A DNA stretch of 64,000 bases from Hermatobates lingyangjiaoensis (taxonomy: Eukaryota; Arthropoda; Insecta; Hemiptera; Hermatobatidae): NCBI GenBank assembly GCA_026182355.1, contig JAPFBL010000235.1:665001-729000 (forward strand), written 5' to 3'. Position numbers and translations under genes: made by a program. The notes under the pieces are model-generated. The model was given only the letters and a program-made list of their open reading frames with translations. It did not search any database and was not told the origin of the DNA. Shown piece by piece: positions 36,166 through 47,423 of this stretch. Position 1 is the stretch's first letter, and each line of letters opens with the position of its first letter.

Positions 36166-36429
36166 CACAGAGTAAGAGAGGAAAAACCTCTAGTTAGTTA
36201 AAAGACAATTGCATGCTGAAAGTGTTGTTGAAAATGATAAAGTATGTTTAAGCGAGTTAAAACAAGTGAATTGCCAACCTAATTAACTCACTCAAACCTA
36301 ATTGATTGTTAATTGCCCTAACTTAATTAACTCTATTTTAGTTAGTTCCTTCTTAGATTATATTTTCTCTTCACGTTTAGTACGTGAACCATGTCATTAT
36401 ATATAAATTTAACTCATTTATTGGATTAT

Positions 36430-37000
36430 CGAAGAACTTCCTAGTACGAGTGCCTCCCTGTACGAGCAATTCGAAATTGAATACTTAAGGAATTTCATTT
36501 ATTTGGGAGACATTTATTTCATTTAGGATTCTGAATTTTATTTCAAGCAGTAATACTGCTTCTATATCAAAACATTAAATGTAACGAAGTTATTAAAATG
36601 AATATAAATTTGCGTTTCATCAATAAAGCGAAAATAAAATTCTTATAATCCAAACAAATTTAATGTATGATTGTTTTTTATTACGTTTTTAAATATTTTA
36701 GGATTGGGAATAAAAATATTGTATTATTCTGGTTTGTTTCAATTGTGGGAGCTTCGTTTTACGGGTCACCATTCGTAAGAATATTTGCCCTTAACGACGA
36801 GTAGAAATGCGTAGTACGAGCAACCATCTTCCTCACGTCTAGATGGACTCCGTTTTAATTTTAGTAGAATAATTAAACATGATTATTTCTTGTATACATT
36901 TATTGTTAAAGTAATATAATTCATATTACATGTACAGTATTGTTTGTTCTTTGGAATTGCATCTTTTCTGTTTAAAAAATCTGTAATTATACCTCAACTT
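36430..37000. mobile_element. Pogo/Tigger-like remnant
   Basis: Shares CTAGTACGAGTGC, CGTAGTACGAGCAACC, TTAATTAAACATGATTATTTC-type segments with the element at 61305-62280, but the order is disturbed. Confidence 0.5.
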
Positions 37001-37529
37001 TACTATAAGTAAACACAATATCATGCTTCTTGGGTATATAATAATAATTTTCTATATAGGTGCCATAAAAAATGTCTAAATGGGAGATGTTTATTAGTCT
37101 TTCATTCCTGCAGGTTGTACAGATGGTGATTGACCCACTTTTCAATATATATATATATATAAATATTGATAAAAGTATCGACCGTGGAATAGAAACAAAA
37201 CTAAAATTTATCGGGACTCGGTCAGTTCTTCAGGTTCAAATTAAACTCTCATTGCCAACGTTTCGGTTTTTATTTAAAACCTTTTTCATAGGCAGAAGTA
37301 TAAATTTTGAAACAGAAAAACTAAGTATTATATTACAAATTATTTTACAAAGTAAAAGAAAAAGTCTGTGGATTTTAACAACAACTGAAGTCTGAATGAA
37401 CACGTGACACTGTAGAGTATATATTATTTGAAAAGTGAATCAATCACTATCTGTCATGATATATACATATCATGGTAAACGGAAACGGTCCAGCAGGACA
37501 GATTACACTTAAAATAAACTGTGAAACAT

Positions 37530-37680
37530 AACAAAGACTCAGTTTTCAATATTTTGACCGTAATGGCGGTCGTCCTCAGGAGAAGAAGTGAAGAAGTGAA
37601 TTCACTTCTACTTCGACTACCGTCAAAATATTGAAAAGCGAGTCTTTGTTATGTTTCTGTCTATGTGTCACAATTTATTT
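37530..37680. repeat. Small foldback with hammerhead-like core CTGAGGA
   Basis: On the minus strand: CTGAGGA, C, hairpin GACCG/CGGTC, then AAA in place of GAA, and palindromic AATATT. The opposite arm lies at 37620-37640 in plus orientation and is degenerate. Confidence 0.5.
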
Positions 37681-37699
37681 TAAGTATATATATATATAA

Positions 37700-38010
37700 T
37701 CCCAAAAACGAAGAAAAGCAACACACAGAGAAAGACACACACTTACAAACTCAAATTTTAGGATGATCCGTCTTCAGGAGAAATGAGAATGGGCGACCAA
37801 GCACGCCGGAAATACAACGGCAGGAAACATATTACACATACGAGTACACATGTGTTTCCGGTGAGCTTGATCACTCATTCTCTTTTCTCCTGAAGACGGA
37901 TCATCCGAAAATTTGAGTTTGTAACTGTGTCTCTTTCTCTGTGTGTTGCTTTTCTTCCTTTTTGAGCTGCTTTGAGTCCAGTTTGGATCGTTTTTTCGAA
38001 TTTTGAGTGA
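37700..38010. repeat. Foldback palindrome, AATT family
   Basis: Arms carry AAGAAAAGCAACACACAGAG. The plus-strand motif is at 37887-37917: CTC / CTGAAGA / C / GGATCATCC / GAA / AATT / T / GAG. Confidence 0.75.
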
Positions 38011-38857
38011 AGTATATATATATATGAAATATCGCCTTAAAGATGTTGTATTGTTTGAAGTTAGACCCAACCTCAATAAAAAAAAAAAAAAGTCTTTTAT
38101 ATATAAATGCGGTATAAAAGTATATATATATATATACGAGTATGGTTATCTTTGTGTATCACACCACTGATGCATAATATCATTCGTATAACCATAGCTG
38201 TAATAACATTTTTGAAAACCGACAGTGTAGATTTCGTGATAGAACGAATTTAATCTTTGAATTTCTTTGATAACGAACGTATATGTATACGATTGCTATA
38301 ACAAAATGAAAGTCTGTGACTAATAATAGTAGTCTAAAATTAAATTCTTCATTGTAAATCCATGAAAATAAATATTTCGATGATTTCTTGGAATTTTGAA
38401 GATTAAATAATTATCAATGGTCAAGTGGGGACGGTATTTATGACTCCCGAGGGCGGCAAAAAAATAGTTGCTACACAACTGAAAAGATATTCTCTTTTAT
38501 ATACTTTTATACACTATTTTTCTTTTTTTATCGAGGTTTGGCCTAGCTTCAAACAATATAACACCTTTATGCCGATGTTTCGTGTATATTTGTATGCACC
38601 TTTAGTAGGGTTAGACATTTTGCTACTGCAATGAAATAACTACATCCTTGCAATAAAAAATTACGTAGATGGTTACAAAAATAGACGAAATATCCCCTTA
38701 AAGATGATGTATTGTTTGAATCTAGACCAAACCTCGATAAAAAAGAAAAATAGTGTTATATATATGTGGTCGAGATAAGAAAACATTTATAATGTTATAG
38801 ATATAGTTTAAAACATGAGATAAATAATCGAGCAAATCATTCAGATGTTTTTCCTAC

Positions 38858-39069
38858 CACTTTTCCTCTTGTGGCTACTAAAATAGTTTTGTCTAAAATT
38901 AACTTTCGATTGGGCAATAAATGAATCAAAGCTAGGAAGTCCAAGTCCACCATAGTGTCTTTCATTGCAGTAACTATGAAGCATTGAGGTATATGCATCA
39001 CAGCAGTTCATAGATTTAACCCATTTGGTCCAAATAAATAACTTTTTCTCGGAATTTTGTTCAAGGAAT
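38858..39069 (-). CDS. TAF1B: TAF1B exon, WxxW segment
   Basis: The acceptor is a poly-T tract ending TTTAG. The exon completes Lys and reads FLEQNSEKKLFIWTKWVKSM..., matching human EKNKKDKPWFDFRKWYQIMK. The donor AGTG|GTAGGA leaves one base, which becomes Gly with the following exon. A poly-A/T slip at the acceptor could shift the boundary slightly. Confidence 0.85.
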
Positions 39070-39514
39070 CTAAAAAAAAAAAAAATCAAAAGTTTGTAAA
39101 TATATTCAGTTATACCTCTTCAAACGAAATTAATTCGTTCCGGAAGCAGTTTAAGATAAATCGCTAATTACATGTAAATAGCCTAAAGTGTTCCAAGCAA
39201 TACCCAATACCCATCCCAAAATAAACTTGATAAATTAAATTAACCAATACAATAATTGAAATACATTTTATAGATGTAATATGCATAGGAATAAATTATA
39301 AAATTAAATAGTTATAATACATAATAATATACAAAGTAATTTATCTTTGGATTTGAGCGATTGGGTGAGTAAACGGGGAGTATGGTACAGAGGAGGAGGA
39401 GAAGACAAATGTTTCTTATCTGAAAAACGTACACGTACGGATATGTACTGTATGAACACACGCCTAAAGTTACTTTAAACTCCAAAGTAGTACAATCAAT
39501 TATTATGTGGTATT

Positions 39515-39985
39515 TACTCATTGTAGGGTAAAAAGCTAGTGAAATAGTCTTCACGTATAGAAATTTAATAGTATAAACAACGCGTTTCGAACACAAAATG
39601 CTCTTCTCCAGGCATTAACTAAAAAAAAATTACAATGTCATCAGAGAGTTATCTATAGTATAAAGTAAATGGAACAAAGTAAAATAAGGATGAGAGCACA
39701 TACCTAAGGGTGAGTGTCTGTGGTACAATTGACAGTTGTACGGGTGAGTAACAGTTGTGTTAGGGTGAGTGTCAATTGTACCACAGACACCCACCCTTAG
39801 GTATGTGCTCTCATCCTTATTTTATTTTGTACCATTTACTTTATACTATAGATAATTCTTTGATGACATTACATTTTTTTTAGTTAATGCCTGAAGAATA
39901 ACATTAGGTGTTCGAAACGTGTTGTTTATACTATTAAATTTCTATACGTGAAGACTATTTCACTAGCTTCTTATCCTACAATTAC
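39515..39985. repeat. Foldback palindrome, relative of 190-500
   Basis: Arms of about 200 bp start near GGGTAAAAAGCTAGTGAAAT. The centre holds GGGTGAGTGTC...GACACCCACCC. The right arm has CCTGAAGAATAAC and GTGTTCGAAACGTGTTG. Confidence 0.75.
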
Positions 39986-40233
39986 TTTAAACTTCAATTA
40001 AAATTATGAATTGAGTAAAAAATTATTTTTTCAACTTTTTATACCTTTTATAATTTCTTAACTTTTTAGAACTTTCATTCATAATTTCTTTTTACTTCAG
40101 AGCTTTTTTCACATTTTTTTTTTATTTATCTGTTGTATATTTTTTTGCATTTTATTTTTCACTTGTTATAACTGCTATCGTTTGAGTTAAGTTTCTCCTG
40201 TCCGAGGGAATGCCCAGATCGTACTGATGGAAT

Positions 40234-40254
40234 GGGGGGGGGGGGGGGGGGGGG
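40234..40254 (+). repeat. G homopolymer, 21 bases
   Basis: An uninterrupted run of 21 G. Similar runs occur at 52987-53003 (17 G). Confidence 0.9.
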
Positions 40255-40727
40255 TAGGTCAGTCAAAGCGATAACAATTAGAAAGAGTCACTCATTCCCA
40301 AACAAGATAAAAACAAGCTATTAGTGTTACAAAAAATCTCGAGATCTTGAGAAAATGCCAAGAAAAAAACTCTATATTTGAGTGATGTTTTCGTCTGAGA
40401 GCTGACCTTAACGAGCGCACACCTTAATAATTTGACCTTTTGTATGATGAAACAAAGTTAGTAAGCGGAAGTACTTTTTTTCCAGAAAGACCTTTCGTAA
40501 GATAATCACAAATAAAACTTTTTTATAACGTAATTATCTTTTGATTTCACAATAATTTAGAAGTACAATAGTACCAATCTATTGACTAATGGCTGGTAAT
40601 GTTCAACGTTTTAAATAACAGGAACACTAAATAATAGTAAAAGGGAAACGAAAATATATAATTGCTTTACATATATGTACAGAATTACAGAAGTTTTAGA
40701 GAATACTGAATTATATATATATATATA

Positions 40728-40862
40728 TAGTTGTGTTCTCTAATCGGGGTTCGGTCAATTTTCCAGGATAAAAAATCAAACTCTTGTTGACGTTGGCAAC
40801 GAGAGTTTAATTTTTTATCCTGGAAAATTGACCGAACCCCGATTAGAGAACACACCTATTCT
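40728..40862. repeat. Short inverted repeat from a Penelope terminal sequence
   Basis: GTGTTCTCTAATCGGGGTTC and its inverse flank a ~25-base centre. The sequence TCCTGGAAAATTGACCGA is shared with the tandem array at 40951-42040. Confidence 0.75.
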
Positions 40863-40891
40863 ATCAAACGGTCGATATATTATTGAATCTG

Positions 40892-40950
<59 letters not shown>

Positions 40951-40954
<4 letters not shown>

Positions 40955-42043
40955 CGAAACGTCGGCATTGAGAGTTTGATTTTGATCCTGGAAAATTGAC
41001 CGAATCCCGATTACATTATACACCTATTCTATCCAACGGTTGATATATTATTGAATTTGTTATATTATTGGGTTTATATAAATACAACTATGGGTTTTTA
41101 TGAGGAGATAAGAAGAGTATATGGAGAAGATGCCTATGAAAAAGGTTTTAAATAAAACCGAAACGTCGGCATTGAGAGTTTGATTTTGATCCTGGAAAAT
41201 TGACCGAATCCCGATTACATTATACACCTATTCTATCCAACGGTTGATATATTATTGAATTTGTTATATTATTGGGTTTATATAAATACAACTATGGGTT
41301 TTATGAGGAGATAAGAAGAGTATATGGAGAAGATGCCTATGAAAAAGGTTTTAAATAAAACCGAAACGTCGGCATTGAGAGTTTGATTTTGATCCTGGAA
41401 AATTGACCGAATCCCGATTACATTATACACCTATTCTATCCAACGGTTGATATATTATTGAATTTGTTATATTATTGGGTTTATATAAATACAACTAGGT
41501 TTTTATGAGGAATAAGAAGAGTATATGGAGAAGATGCCTATGAAAAAGGTTTTAAATAAAACCGAAACGTCGGCATTGAGAGTTTGATTTTGATCCTGGA
41601 AAATTGACCGAATCCCGATTACATTATACACCTATTCTATCCAACGGTTGATATATTATTGAATTTGTTATATTATTGGGTTTATATAAATACAACTATG
41701 GGTTTTTATGAGGAGATAAGAAGAGTATATGGAGAAGATGCCTATGAAAAAGGTTTTAAATAAAACCGAAACGTCGGCATTGAGAGTTTGATTTTGATCC
41801 TGGAAAATTGACCGAATCCCGATTACATTATACACCTATTCTATCCAACGGTTGATATATTATTGAATTTGTTATATTATTGGGTTTATATAAATACAAC
41901 TATGGGTTTTTATGAGGAGATAAGAAGAGTATATGGAGAAGATGCCTATGAAAAAGGTTTTAAATAAAACCGAAACGTCGGCATTGAGAGTTTGATTTTG
42001 ATCCTGGAAAATTGACCGAATCCCGATTACATTATACACCTAT
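40951..42043 (+). repeat. ~203-bp tandem array with hammerhead-like fold
   Basis: Five full units and a partial, starting AAACCGAAACGTCGG and ending GATGCCTATGAAAAAGG. At each junction GATGCC can pair with GGCATT (helix I) and GGTTTT with AAAACC (helix II), followed by GAA, palindromic ACGT and C. The core reads CTATGAAAAA rather than CUGANGA. Units are nearly identical. The next stretch is a Penelope-like ORF fragment. Confidence 0.8.
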
Positions 42044-42071
42044 ATATATATATATAATATATATATATATA

Positions 42072-42326
42072 GAAGCCCATGGTATGGCTTTAACACGTAA
42101 GATCTTAGAAGAAGGAACAACTATTTTGCAGATGAACAGTGACAGTAATAGATTAAAAATAATTGAAGCTCTCTATATTAAAGATTTGAATCCTGTTCTA
42201 AATTCACAAATAAGTGATATGAATGTTATACCTAGCTGCAGAAACTTTGATAGCTCCTACAAATTAGTAATCGATATAAGCGAATTCGATGCCCCTGTGA
42301 ATAGTGATGACCAATCGGCTGAGTAG
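42072..42326 (+). pseudogene. Penelope-like element, extreme C-terminus
   Basis: Open frame with EAHGMALTRKILEEGTTILQ and NRLKIIEALYIKDLNPVLNS, matching the terminal EALxIxxxxPxLN pattern downstream of GIY-YIG in Penelope-like proteins. The upstream nuclease and reverse transcriptase are missing, replaced by the tandem array. It ends SDDQSAE before a stop. Confidence 0.65.
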
Positions 42327-42696
42327 CCATGAGAGGCCGGGTGACTGGTTGGGCTGTCTAGTATAGTCAACCAATCGCATGCGGTGTTTAATGCTTCTTC
42401 TATTAATGTCTCCGAAGAAATCAAGAAGAACGTCTCCATGCAAATATATATATATATAAAGTTAAAGAAGAACTGACCGAGTCCTAATAATAGACGGTTG
42501 TTGCTGAAATCTACATAGTGTTTTCTTTGAAAAATAATTTTTAATGTAAAACTTAGTTTTCTGTTTCAAAATTTTATACATCTGCCTACAGAAAAGGTTA
42601 AAAGGTTTTCAATAAAAACTGAAACCTTTGCAGTGAAAGTTTAATTTAAACCTAAAGAACTGACAGAGTCCTGATAAACTTTTATTTTGTTTTCTA

Positions 42697-43284
42697 CTTC
42701 ACGGTCGATAGTTATATATATATATATCCCCATCCTATCCTCTTCTCCTTCCACGTCGACTATTTTCCCCAGCCAACCCCGCCTCTCATATAGACGTTCC
42801 CCCAACCTTGGCAACCTCTTTTCCCACAGAGACTTGACGTCCAGGCGCGTCAACCACCCGTCTGTGGGCGCTAAGAGTTGCGAAAGGCGGGGGTGCCTGA
42901 CCTGTCCGCTTCTCAACCCCCTTTCACACTTCACTCCATCTTCCCATAACCAGTCCTTCCCTGTTGCTAAGGACTGCTCATGTACATCCAAAAATTGTGT
43001 TTACAAATTGGACTGTACTCGTTGTGATGCGTTCTACGTAGGACTGTCCTCTAACAAGCTCAGCCTCCGTATGAACGGTCATAGAGCATCCGTTAACAAC
43101 AACTCCAATTTACCTGTCGCCATACACGCCAAATCCCACGGTCTGTCTTTTAACGACTGCTTCAGTGTGCAGATTCTGCGTCAGATTCCCCCTGGTAATA
43201 ATACCGTGACCCTTAGAGCCTCTGAGGAGGCTCACATCTGGTTGCTCGGGGCGCGCAGTGCACCTGGACTTAACCTTAAAAGAT
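42697..43284 (+). pseudogene. Penelope-like Cys-rich linker and GIY-YIG nuclease
   Basis: Frame with the Cys pattern SCERRGCLTCPLL and CSCTSKNCVYKLDCTRCDAF, then YVGLSSNKLSLRMNGHRAS, FNDCFSVQIL and LRASEEAHIWLLGARSAPGL and a stop. This is the CxxC...VYK-C-x-x-C-x-x-x-Y-V-G-x(n)-R-x-x-x-H layout of Penelope-like GIY-YIG endonucleases, which nick target DNA to start integration. The reverse transcriptase is absent and the 5' boundary is set by a (TA)n tract. It is followed by a ~500-base U-rich 3' region and the hammerhead-like motif at 43769-43799. The same C-terminus occurs at 2447. Confidence 0.85.
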
Positions 43285-43768
43285 AATTTTTTTTTGTACT
43301 TTTTTTCCAGTCTTCTTTATTCTCTAGTACTTATTTCTTTTTTCCTCTTTCGTATATTTTGTGTATATCTATTTTGTCTTCTTCACTTACTACTAGTTTG
43401 TTTTATCCTATTTTATTTTTCTAAATTCTTATTCTTAACTAGTTTCCCATACTTACCCTTTTATTCAGTCTCTATCTTTTATTTACTAAAACAACCAATG
43501 CAAGTTTTTTGTATTTTATTTATTTATTTATTTTTTCTTCTTTTCTCTATCATTATTTTTGTTTCTTATAGTTTGTTTTTATCTTATATTGTTTATAATT
43601 TTTCACCTACTTATAGTTTTACCCAACCAGTACTGCTTATCTGAGTTTCTGTTTATATCTTCTCCTAATTTTATACTTTAAGACCGGGTACGGTTGACAG
43701 CACTGGCGGTTGCCGGGTTGGTTACTTGCCGTTGCGCCTACAACGTGCTTGGTCTCCCATTCTCTTTT

Positions 43769-43799
43769 CTCCTGAAGACGGATTACCCGAAAATTTGAG
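43769..43799 (+). ncRNA. Hammerhead-like motif 3' of a PLE ORF
   Basis: CTC / CTGAAGA / C / GG..CC hairpin / GAA / AATT / T / GAG. It is the only clear case where the AATT family lies downstream of an identifiable GIY-YIG ORF in sense orientation. Helix II is reduced to two or three pairs. Confidence 0.55.
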
Positions 43800-43914
43800 T
43801 CTGTAAGTGTGTTTCCCTACTTTGTGTGTTGCTCTTTGTTAATCTCGAACTCGTATATATATATAATTTATATATCCAGAAGTATATATAAATAATATTT
43901 AATATTAAAATAAA

Positions 43915-44025
43915 ATAAATTCAAAACGAAGGAAACACACAGACATAACTCACATCGATATTTCGATGTGAGTTATGTCTGTGTCTTTCTGTGTGTTTCC
44001 TTCGTTTTGAATTTATTTTATTTTA
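43915..44025. repeat. Short near-perfect hairpin
   Basis: AAATTCAAAACGAAGGAAAC and its inverse flank a centre with TCGATATTTCGA. Confidence 0.8.
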
Positions 44026-44309
44026 AAAAAGTCCCCTGAACCGTTTCTTTTAATTGTAATATTTAATATTCATATATAATATTTATTCATAGATAAATAT
44101 TCACATAAAAATTATAAATGAATAATATTTATCAGGACTCGGTCAGTACTTCAAGTTCAATTTAATATTTGAACTCTCAACTATATATAATATATCAACG
44201 TGCGGTTTTTATTAAAACCTTTTTCAAAGGCAGAAGTATGCAAAATGTTGAAACATAAAACTTAAGTATTACATTAGAGATTTTTTTCCTTTTTATATAT
44301 ACATAATAA

Positions 44310-44343
<34 letters not shown>

Positions 44344-44439
44344 TATATATATATATATAACAGATTCAATAATATATCGACCGTTTGATAGAATATATAT
44401 ATATATATACAAAATAAAAGTATCGACCATGGAATAGAA

Positions 44440-44825
44440 ATTTAAAATTTATCGGGACTCAGTCAGTTCTTCAGGTTCAAACTAAACTCTCATTGCCAAC
44501 GTTTCGGTTTTTATTTAAAACCTTTTTGATAGACAGAAGTATAAATTTTGAAACAGAAAAACTAAGTATTACATTACAAATTATTTTAAAAAGAAAAGAG
44601 TCTGTGGATTTTAACAACTGTAGTCTGAATGAACACGTGACACTGAACTGTTTAGTTCAGTTCAGTTCAGTTGTTAAAATCCACAGACTCTTTTTCTTTG
44701 TAAAATAATTTGTAATATTTAGTTTTTCTGTTTCAAAATTTATACTTCTGCCTATTAAAAAGGTTTTAAATATAAACCGAAACGTTGGCAATGAGAGTTT
44801 AATTTGAACCTGAAGAAGTTGAGTA
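44440..44825. repeat. Foldback of the ACGT-family terminal repeat
   Basis: CTAAACTCTCATTGCCAACG at 44480 and its inverse near 44780 enclose sequence with GAAACAGAAAAACTAAGTAT and its inverse. A single-armed copy is at 37180-37400 and another at 46600-46950. Confidence 0.7.
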
Positions 44826-44879
44826 TATATATATATATATATATATATATACTCAAAAAATTGTTCTTGACCTCTTTAC

Positions 44880-45370
44880 GTTTTGTATTTTTGTATGCTA
44901 TTTTGCAATTTGTATGTTCTGCTTAATTGTTCTAATGAAGAAAAGCTAATACAAATTGCAAAATAGCGTAAAAAAATACAAAAACACTCAACAATACAGT
45001 TTTTTCAAAACTAAAATCCATCATACCTAACCAAAAAAAAGCAATATAGTATACCAAATTAAGTGCACAAATTGCATTATGAGATATATAGGACAAACCA
45101 ATCAATACTTAGGAAATAGATTAGCACAACACAAAACGGACATTAAGAAAAAGAAAATTACATGTGCCTTAGCAAAACATTCCCTCTCTTTAAATCACAC
45201 CTTTGACCTTAAAAATTCAAAAAATCATTGACATGGAAGCAGGACCTGGGAAAAGAATAATAAAAGCAATGATACACATGCATAAAACTCCTAACACTTG
45301 TAATTCTAGATCTGATATTGAAAAGTTCACCCATATTTATACAAACATTTTTTCACATCCCCAGTCACAA
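44880..45370 (+). pseudogene. Second Penelope-like GIY-YIG remnant, frameshifted
   Basis: Frames give NIVYQIKCTNCIMRYIGQTN then LGNRLAQHKTDIKKKKITCA and LAKHSLSLNHTFDLK; this carries C-x-x-C and the YIGQT strand of the nuclease. Frame breaks follow. It is a different PLE lineage from the one at 42.7 kb, closer to canonical Penelope/Neptune spacing. Confidence 0.75.
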
Positions 45371-45723
45371 TAACAGTAGTATATCATTGTAACATGGATG
45401 ATAACCTTAAGACATAAACCAACCTTACTTTATAGTGTAACCTTCACATGTTCACCCTCCTTGTTTGTTAAAATGATAGATGACTATAACAAAGTAGTGT
45501 TTTTCGTAACTATAACCAATTAATTTTCATGAACTTAAATAACCATTAGGACACTTTCCAAGGTAAAACTAAATTCCTTTTATTTGATATTTTGAAATAG
45601 ATGTATACTTAACAACTCTGACTGTGAAATAACCTTTTGTATCTGTTGTTCTCAATAATTTAGTCCTTAATGTAGGTTGTAGATTGTTTTGTTAAATGTA
45701 TTATAGTTCTTACTCTAATTTTA

Positions 45724-45761
45724 GCCCTGAAGATGATATACAAATACAACGAAACGTTGGT
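45724..45761 (+). ncRNA. Hammerhead-like motif 3' of second PLE
   Basis: GCC / CTGAAGA / T / poorly paired helix II / GAA / ACGT / T / GG. It lies about 350 bases downstream of the frameshifted nuclease. Confidence 0.35.
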
Positions 45762-45871
45762 CTAGGAAGGAGTTTATTTCCTTTAAATGGCCTAACCCTC
45801 AAAAACAAAACTTATACATATATATATATATATATATATGCTGAAGATTTGCTGCCCTCATACACTTATAT

Positions 45872-45911
<40 letters not shown>

Positions 45912-45915
<4 letters not shown>

Positions 45916-46550
45916 GTTCAATATAAACAAAGAAACATAGAGAAATCAGAAGAACACACTTACAGTCTCTAATTTTCGGTTTGAACCGTCTTCAGGAGAG
46001 ATAAGAGAGGGAAACCAAGCGCACTGGATCAGAGACGGTTGGAGACCAACAGTGTTGCCGCATGCGCGCCCGTTCACAGAAAATAAGGTAGACAGGAATC
46101 AATTTATAATTAATTTATAATTTATAAAATAAAATAATGGAATATGAAAACAATAAATATATAAAAAAGAAAAAATTGAAAAAATAAGGGATATTGATAC
46201 AGAGAAATTGATACATAATTCATAGCTTAGTCAGCACTTTTGTTTATGTATCAATTTCTCTGTATCAATATCCCTTATTTTTTCAATTTTTTCTTTTTTA
46301 TATATTTATTGTTTTCATATTCCATTATTTTATTTTATAAATTATAAATTAATTATAAATTGATTCCTGTCTACCTTATTTTCTGTGAACGGGCGCGCAT
46401 GCGGCAACACTGTTGGTCTCCAACCGTCTCTGATCCAGTGCGCTTGGTTTCCCTCTCTTATCTCTCCTGAAGACGGTTCAAACCGAAAATTAGAGACTGT
46501 AAGTGTGTTCTTCTGATTTCTCTATGTTTCTTTGTTTATATTGAACTATA
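45912..46550. repeat. 307-bp perfect-looking palindrome
   Basis: Left arm 45912-46218 and right arm 46244-46550 are reverse complements with no difference that I can see, around a 25-base loop. The arms carry TATAGTTCAATATAAACAAA outside and GGGCGCGCATGCGGCAACAC within. A hammerhead-like motif is mirrored in each arm (46463-46496 plus, 45966-45999 minus). Confidence 0.85.
46463..46496 (+). ncRNA. Best hammerhead-like motif, AATT helix III
   Basis: Helix I TCTC (46463-46466) with GAGA (46493-46496); core CTGAAGA; one extra C; helix II GGTT-CA-AACC; GAA; palindromic AATT; A as the predicted cleavage base. All conserved hammerhead positions are present apart from the extra base. The exact inverse at 45966-45999 means either strand of the palindrome can produce it. 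Confidence 0.6.
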
Positions 46551-47242
46551 TTTGTCCGTTTTGGATCGTATTTCCAACGAAAAAAAGTATATATATATAT
46601 AAAACTAAAGTTTATCGGGACTCGGTCAGTTCTTCAGGTCCAAATTAAACTTTCATTGCCAACGTTTCAGTTTTTATTTAAAACCTTTTTCATAGGCCTA
46701 CAAAACAAAGGAAATATAAGAAATAATTCAATCATTCAAAAATCAAACATCCATAAATAGCGCAATTAGTTACAAATAAGAAATTATAATATAAATTTTG
46801 ACAAAAGGTTAGTAGGAAAACTTACAGAAGAATACAATTTTTAAGCAGAAAAACTAAGTATTACATTAAAGATTATTTTACAAAGAAAAATAGTCTGTCT
46901 ATTTCAACAACTGTCTAGTTTGAATGAATACGGGACGCTGAACTGAAAAACAAGCAAGGAAACCAAATTTCACCAGACTAAAAACGACTAATCAATTTTG
47001 TATGGATCAAATATGTTTAACTTAACACTTCCGAATAAATACTATTTAAATTTGAAATGTCACTTCTATAATTAACGAATTGTAGAAATCCTTCCTAATA
47101 TATAACCTTTCCCGAGGTTTCCTTCCCTGTTCATATATTTATTTGGCTACTATTTTTATTTTATTAAAATCAAAATTAATACCTTCATTAATACTATGCA
47201 CAAAATTGAAAAAAAAATATTTTAATAAAAATGTAACTCTAC

Positions 47243-47423
47243 TTGTTAATATGTTCGGCTGCTTCTGACATGGAGTATTCCGTATGGTCGTCCAAAGCAA
47301 AAGTTAGCTTTAGCGCAAATATGATTAAACCAATAGCTCTGGCTTCCTGATTATATAGCAAAGACGATGTAAGTACAGGGTAGTCTGTATCCAAAATTTT
47401 TTTTATTATGTCCAATATGTCAT
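47243..47423 (-). CDS. TAF1B: TAF1B exon, ALDD signature
   Basis: The acceptor TTTTCAG is followed by the remainder of Asp, then DILDIIKKILDTDYPVLTSS and LIIFALKLTFALDDHTEYSM. The L-K-L-x-F-x-L-D-D motif is the most diagnostic TAF1B/Rrn7 block in the window. The donor AACAA|GTAGAG leaves two bases of a Lys codon. Confidence 0.9.

Noticed and set aside
42641..42991. Minus-strand 116-codon ORF
   Set aside because: Shadow of the plus-strand Penelope-like frame, which has the family Cys motifs.
43258..43644. 128-codon plus-strand ORF after the PLE nuclease
   Set aside because: It is a Phe/Leu/Ser-rich reading of the U-rich 3' region, in a different frame from the nuclease.
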